Source: CAYRLZ01 sp964425275 (GTDB taxonomy: Bacteria > Hydrothermota > Tepidihabitantia > Tepidihabitantales > JBDRVQ01). Taken from it: a stretch of DNA of 37,696 bases. Below the pieces are notes generated by a model, which saw nothing but the letters and a program-made list of their open reading frames with translations, made no database searches and was not told where the DNA came from. The stretch is from contig CAYRLZ010000028.1 of assembly GCA_964425275.1 (NCBI GenBank), positions 1-37,696 of the forward strand. Direction: 5' to 3'. Positions 34,142-37,696 of this stretch are shown piece after piece (the first letter of the stretch is position 1; the number at the start of each line of letters is the position of its first letter). A program made the translations under genes and the position numbers.

Positions 34142-34169
34142 ATCATAATCCATTTTCCCAAATAGTCAA
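34142..34169 (-). promoter_or_regulatory. Promoter of the EIIA-permease gene
   Basis: TTGACT (34164-34169), a 16-nt spacer and TATGAT (34142-34147). The leader to ATG 34089 is about 45 nt, with GAAAGG about 12 nt before the ATG. Confidence 0.6.
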
Positions 34170-34196
34170 CAGAAGGCAAAAATGAAATCACCCAAT

Positions 34197-34230
34197 CCGT
34201 TATCCGTGCTCCGTTTTCTACGGTTAACGG
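34197..34230. repeat. Hairpin of repeat-like DNA after the 34234 gene
   Basis: CCGTTATCCGT (34197-34207) pairs with ACGGTTAACGG (34220-34230), 11 nt with one mismatch and a 12-nt loop. It lies 3 nt after a stop codon and lacks a clear T run. It may be a weak terminator or a REP-like element. Confidence 0.55.
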
Positions 34231-34233
34231 CCC

Positions 34234-35754
34234 TTAAAATAACTCCCGGTAAGAACAGCGGGAAAGGCCCTTGTCGGTGGCAATCCAGAGATAAGAAGAA
34301 TCGGCATAAAGGGCACGAATGTTTAAGGATAAAAGCCCTTCCTTCTCTTTTAGGGTAATGTATCTATCCTTTTTCTGATTGAAGGCGATTAGCCCTTCTT
34401 TTTCTGTGCCTAAAAATAGATAATCACCAAAGCCGGCGATATTGTTCACCGGGCAAGATAAATTCATCCCCGGAATTAAAAATTTCTGCCATTGATTAGC
34501 GGCCATTTCACCACCGGGCGTTCCGCTTCGCAACTGGAGAAACCCACCCCGGATAGCAAAGACCACCCCAAAGTTATTCAGAGATATGTCATAGGCACCA
34601 AACCTTAAATCGCCCTTGGGGTCAATTAAATCAGTTAGTTCGTTGTTTGATATTGAGTATAAGAAAACCCCGGTTGGAGTGAGGATAAAGATTATCCCTT
34701 TGTGGTGAAAGAGACGATGGATGTTGGGTAAATTGAGTTCGGTTATTACCCTCTCGGTCTTTTTATCATAGAGGTAAAATTTATCCGGGGTAGAAAAAGA
34801 GAGGAAGTGGTCGTCTTCGGAAAGGGCGGTAATCCCTTCGCTTGTGAGGTCAAGAAACTTAAAGGAGAGGAGAGGATTTTTTTCGGTAAAGAATTTAGCC
34901 GGTTTTATTAAGAAGTAATCCCAGTCTTCAAAATTACCTCCGATACGGGTAAAGAGATTATGGCTGATGAGCCAGAGGCCATCGCTTCGCTTCAATATCC
35001 CCTTAATCTCTCTTACCCCCTTCCCAAATCTAAATTCCTTTATCTGGTGGCGGGTGTGGAGGTCATAGATTATAATCCCGTAATTTTTTACCCCAAGCCA
35101 AAGCCTTTTGCCTTCTTCAAAGGCGATTTTAATTGGGTAGATACCAAGGTCGGCATCCATTATATAATAAGGGGCAAGGTAAGGATAATTCTCGGGCCTA
35201 TTCGGTGATAATCTGCCATACCAGAGAATTGCGGTGTCGGGAAAGGTCTTTATCTTCTTAAACCGAAACTTCTTCCTCTCCCAGACATATTTCTCTTTAT
35301 CGGTCAGAAAGCAGATATTTCTTTCGCCAATCCCAAGGGAATGGGGATTAAAAGAGAGGGTAAATGTGGTAAATGCCCTGGTCTTGGGAGAAAAGAAGGT
35401 GAGGCGGTTATCCGCAAGGATTAAAAGGCTACCAGAGAATTGGTCATAGGCACAGAGTTTAATCCTCTCCGGGATACCGTCTAAGGGGGTGAAGGAGTTT
35501 ATAAAACAGAGGCGGTGCCGGTCAAAGGTTAAGATACCGTCCGGAACTGCAACATAGACCCTAGAAAGCGAGGAGGTGATGGAGATGATTTCCTCAGTCG
35601 CCGGGATGTGCCACCAATGACCGGGGTTGTAGATATAAGCGAAGAGCAAAGAAGTAAGAGGCAAAAAAAGAGAAGTAAAAAGCCAGGAGGAAATCTTACT
35701 TGATAATGATGACAGCGATAATAATAAAGAGAGATGACGGCGATGGAATCTCAT
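34234..35754 (-). CDS. Exported beta-propeller protein downstream of nnr
   Basis: This 506-residue protein has an N-terminal basic/hydrophobic leader (hydrophobic to about residue 40, ...SLFLPLTSLLFAYI). It continues with repeated short strands typical of a beta-propeller, such as SSLSRVYVAVPDGILTFDRH, RLWLGVKNYGIIIYDLHT, DYLFLGTEKEGLIAFNQK and SYLWIATDKGLSRC. The last resembles two-component-regulator propeller repeats (sLWIgT-GLs). There is no kinase or sorting tail, and the function is unknown. The ATG overlaps the nnr stop by 4 nt, so it is translated with an unrelated housekeeping enzyme. That is likely an operon of convenience. Confidence 0.8.
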   Translation of the reverse strand: MRFHRRHLSLLLSLSSLSSKISSWLFTSLFLPLTSLLFAYIYNPGHWWHIPATEEIISITSSLSRVYVAVPDGILTFDRHRLCFINSFTPLDGIPERIKLCAYDQFSGSLLILADNRLTFFSPKTRAFTTFTLSFNPHSLGIGERNICFLTDKEKYVWERKKFRFKKIKTFPDTAILWYGRLSPNRPENYPYLAPYYIMDADLGIYPIKIAFEEGKRLWLGVKNYGIIIYDLHTRHQIKEFRFGKGVREIKGILKRSDGLWLISHNLFTRIGGNFEDWDYFLIKPAKFFTEKNPLLSFKFLDLTSEGITALSEDDHFLSFSTPDKFYLYDKKTERVITELNLPNIHRLFHHKGIIFILTPTGVFLYSISNNELTDLIDPKGDLRFGAYDISLNNFGVVFAIRGGFLQLRSGTPGGEMAANQWQKFLIPGMNLSCPVNNIAGFGDYLFLGTEKEGLIAFNQKKDRYITLKEKEGLLSLNIRALYADSSYLWIATDKGLSRCSYRELF

Positions 35755-37301
35755 TGAAGTAGGCTAAAGATTACCTGGGGGAGATAATCTAAGATATCGC
35801 TGGCGATGAAGGCATATTCGGTCCTCTCTTTTACCCCAATGTCGGCACATTTGCCGTGGATATAGACACCAGCAATTGCCGCGTTTAGCGGCCCGACACC
35901 CTGGGCTAATAAACCGGCGATGAAACCAGTGAGGACATCACCAGTGCCCCCCGATGCCAAACCAGAATTGCCGGTCGGGTTACAGAATACCTTTCCCTCA
36001 GGCGCGGCAATCACCGAGGGCGCACCCTTCAAAACTAAGATTACCTTATACCGAAGGGCAAACTCTTTGGCGCACTCAATCCGATTTTCATTAACCTCTT
36101 TGGGCGATAAGTTTATGAGACGTCCAAGTTCTCCGGGATGAGGGGTAAGGATTAGTGGGAACTTTATCTTTTTTAATATCTCTAACTCGCCAACCAAATT
36201 ATTTAACCCGTCGGCATCAATTACTACGGGCTTTTCCAACTCGCGGACGACAGATAGAAGTTTAAGAAGAAATTCTTTTGTCTTATCCTTCGTCCCAATT
36301 CCTGGTCCAATTGCCACGACATCCGAATCCTGAATATAGTTTTCTAACAGGGAAAGCATCTTTACCGAATAAGAACCAGTCTCTTCTTGGGGAAGGGGGA
36401 TTTTTACCACTTCGGTTAATTTCGCTTCTAAGGCCGGCATTATCTCTTCTGGTGAGGCGAGACGAACCAAACCCGAGCCAATTCTTAAAGCAGACAGGGC
36501 GGTCAAAGCCGCGGCGCCACTAAATCCCCGGGAGCCGGCAATTATCAAGGCTTTACCAAAGGTTCCTTTGTGACCTTCGGGAAGCCTTTTGGGTAAAATT
36601 GCCGCGAGGTCATCTTCTTCAATTAGGAATTTATCACCCGCGCCCTCAAAGATAAAATTGGGGATACCTAAATTCGCTAGATATATCCTCCCAGAATATT
36701 TCTTGCCCGGAAAGAGAATCAAAGAGTCTTTAATAAATCCCATCGTGACCGTGAGATTGGCCTTGACCGCGATATCTTCCACCCGGCCATTTTCGCTTAC
36801 GCCGGATGGTATATCAATACTCACGACCAATGAATTGGAGTTATTGATAAACTCAATTGCCCGGCGATAAATCCCTTCTAATTTACCCTTAAAGCCGGTG
36901 CCGAATAGGGCATCAATTATGATATCAGGCTTACCGGTTAAGGTGCTAATCTCCTCTTCTTTGGTAATCTTAATTATCTTTTGCCCAGTTTTTTTGAGGA
37001 TTTGGTAATTGAGTTGGGCATCACCCTTTAATTCTTCAGGGTTTGAGAATAGGAAGACCTTTATTTTTGACCTTTCATTTAAGAGGTGCCGGGCTGCAAC
37101 CAAGCCGTCGCCACCGTTGTTGCCTCTTCCACAGAAAATCCAAATCTGATAGTTTCGCAAATCCTTGCTTAAATAATCTTTTAATGCCTCAACCACCCCG
37201 CGGCCGGCATTTTCCATTAAGAGGTTTGTCGGGATGAGAAATTCCTTTTCACTTCTTTTGTCAATCTCTTGCATCTCCCGGTGGTTGACAACTCGGCGCA
37301 T
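35751..37301 (-). CDS. nnr: Bifunctional NAD(P)H-hydrate epimerase/dehydratase
   Basis: The 516 residues match the fused YjeF_N plus YjeF_C length. The N-terminal epimerase domain (about 1-215) has CGRGNNGGDGLVAARHL (residues 58-74), DALFGTGFKG and VSIDIPSGV. The C-terminal ADP- or ATP-dependent dehydratase domain (about 225-516) has GSRGFSGAAALTALSALRIGSGLV, VAIGPGIG, VIDADGLN, LTPHPGELGRL and the catalytic SGGTGDVLTGFIAG. The enzyme repairs damaged NAD(P)HX. The start is set by a TTGACT/TATAAT promoter that ends 5 nt before the ATG; no ribosome-binding site fits, so the mRNA is probably leaderless. The downstream propeller gene overlaps by 4 nt. Confidence 0.96.
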   Translation of the reverse strand: MRRVVNHREMQEIDKRSEKEFLIPTNLLMENAGRGVVEALKDYLSKDLRNYQIWIFCGRGNNGGDGLVAARHLLNERSKIKVFLFSNPEELKGDAQLNYQILKKTGQKIIKITKEEEISTLTGKPDIIIDALFGTGFKGKLEGIYRRAIEFINNSNSLVVSIDIPSGVSENGRVEDIAVKANLTVTMGFIKDSLILFPGKKYSGRIYLANLGIPNFIFEGAGDKFLIEEDDLAAILPKRLPEGHKGTFGKALIIAGSRGFSGAAALTALSALRIGSGLVRLASPEEIMPALEAKLTEVVKIPLPQEETGSYSVKMLSLLENYIQDSDVVAIGPGIGTKDKTKEFLLKLLSVVRELEKPVVIDADGLNNLVGELEILKKIKFPLILTPHPGELGRLINLSPKEVNENRIECAKEFALRYKVILVLKGAPSVIAAPEGKVFCNPTGNSGLASGGTGDVLTGFIAGLLAQGVGPLNAAIAGVYIHGKCADIGVKERTEYAFIASDILDYLPQVIFSLLQ

Positions 37302-37306
37302 TACTC

Positions 37307-37335
37307 ATTATAAGAGATATTAAAAAGAAAGTCAA
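37307..37335 (-). promoter_or_regulatory. Promoter of nnr (leaderless)
   Basis: TTGACT (37330-37335), a 17-nt spacer and a perfect TATAAT (37307-37312). The -10 ends 5 nt before the nnr ATG. Confidence 0.75.
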
Positions 37336-37354
37336 CCGCCCAGCCAGGCGTCCT

Positions 37355-37696
37355 TGTGTGGTGTTCGGGGACATCGTACCTAGAAAGAAGGTCATCGCTA
37401 AATACCTCTAAATCATCCAGAATTAGAGGAGGAAAAGCAAAAAGCGATTATCCCTTATATATGTCTTAGCAAAGACCTCCTCCCGGGGAGTTAACCCGGT
37501 TTCAATATTACTTCTCTCTAAATTGAAATAAAGAGTAAAGGAATACGCTTTGCCTAAAAAATCCTCCCGATTCCTAAAACTTTCTACCTCATAAAACTCC
37601 GCCTCTATCCTCCCGTGAAAATTCTCCACACAACCATTCCACTCCGGTCTTCTTACCGGAATCGTGTTGTGTCGACTACCAAAACTTGTCACCACC
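37355..37696 (-). mobile_element. Insertion sequence end, partial
   Basis: The transposase fragment runs off the window. The non-coding tail 37355-37422 contains TGTGTGGTGTTCGGGGACAT, which could be the terminal inverted repeat. The boundary is a guess, because the other end is not in the window. Confidence 0.45.
37423..37696 (-). CDS. Transposase/integrase catalytic domain (IS481/IS3-like), 5' part outside window
   Basis: The frame is open to the right edge, so only the C-terminal about 90 residues are visible. They show the end of an rve integrase core: VRRPEWNGCVENFHGRIEAEFY, where the E of VENFH is the expected third residue of the DDE triad, then YFNLERSNIETGLTPREEV, typical of IS481- or IS3-family transposases. 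A 7-bp inverted repeat (CCTCTAA / TTAGAGG, 37405-37429) spans the stop codon. Integrity cannot be judged because the start is missing. It flanks nnr and has no visible functional link to it. Confidence 0.75.
   Translation of the reverse strand, partial: VVTSFGSRHNTIPVRRPEWNGCVENFHGRIEAEFYEVESFRNREDFLGKAYSFTLYFNLERSNIETGLTPREEVFAKTYIRDNRFLLFLL

Overview
The window most likely comes from a diderm, FCB-like, uncultivated bacterium. Candidate phylum WOR-3 (Stahlbacteria) or a close relative fits best, but this is an inference from gene content. Supporting features are five secreted proteins ending in type IX secretion (T9SS) type A-like sorting tails, C25 (gingipain-like) and MXAN_6640-type peptidases, long CARDB-like Ig arrays, many secreted beta-propellers and a predicted outer-membrane beta-barrel. 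No rRNA, tRNA or CRISPR array was seen.

Left third (1-11439, minus strand). One tightly packed transcription unit starts at a consensus promoter in front of pgsB. Its order is pgsB, pgsC, pgsW (poly-gamma-glutamate synthesis), an unknown exported protein, a beta-barrel protein, an LVIVD-repeat protein, a C25-like protein, a YCF48-like propeller, and a second C25-like protein cut by the left edge. Several junctions are 4-nt start/stop overlaps. No pgsA/capA is visible. The layout suggests a polymer synthesis and surface-display locus adapted to a two-membrane cell. Both C25 proteins lack the usual catalytic histidine. A small membrane protein (11552) is divergently transcribed.

Middle (11789-15482, plus strand). 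This is an AT-richer, decaying defence cluster. It holds an AbiE toxin-antitoxin pair with a broken antitoxin, an MNT/HEPN pair with a truncated HEPN gene, and a DNA methyltransferase followed by a frameshifted HNH endonuclease. The methyltransferase promoter carries a palindrome between its -35 and -10 boxes. A decayed copy of that promoter plus start region lies in front of the MNT gene. Next come a perfect AT-rich inverted repeat and a 12-nt-period array (15634-15861).

Centre-right (15937-28946). These are secreted proteins: an MXAN_6640-type metalloprotease, a broken exported-protein gene, a lipoprotein with an eight-repeat PQQ-like propeller, and two giant minus-strand proteins, a BNR propeller and an M14 carboxypeptidase. 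The two giants share arrays of about 97-residue CARDB-like modules and a 588-bp nearly identical 3' end.

Right (28947-37696). Here lie leuS, a PTS EIIA-permease fusion with a small partner gene, a beta-propeller protein overlapping nnr (NAD(P)HX repair), and the end of an IS transposase cut by the right edge.

A recurrent feature is a consensus sigma70-type promoter whose -10 box ends only 5-11 nt before the start codon with little or no Shine-Dalgarno (in front of pgsB, the methyltransferase, the 15937 protease, the M14 gene and nnr). This suggests leaderless or near-leaderless transcription.
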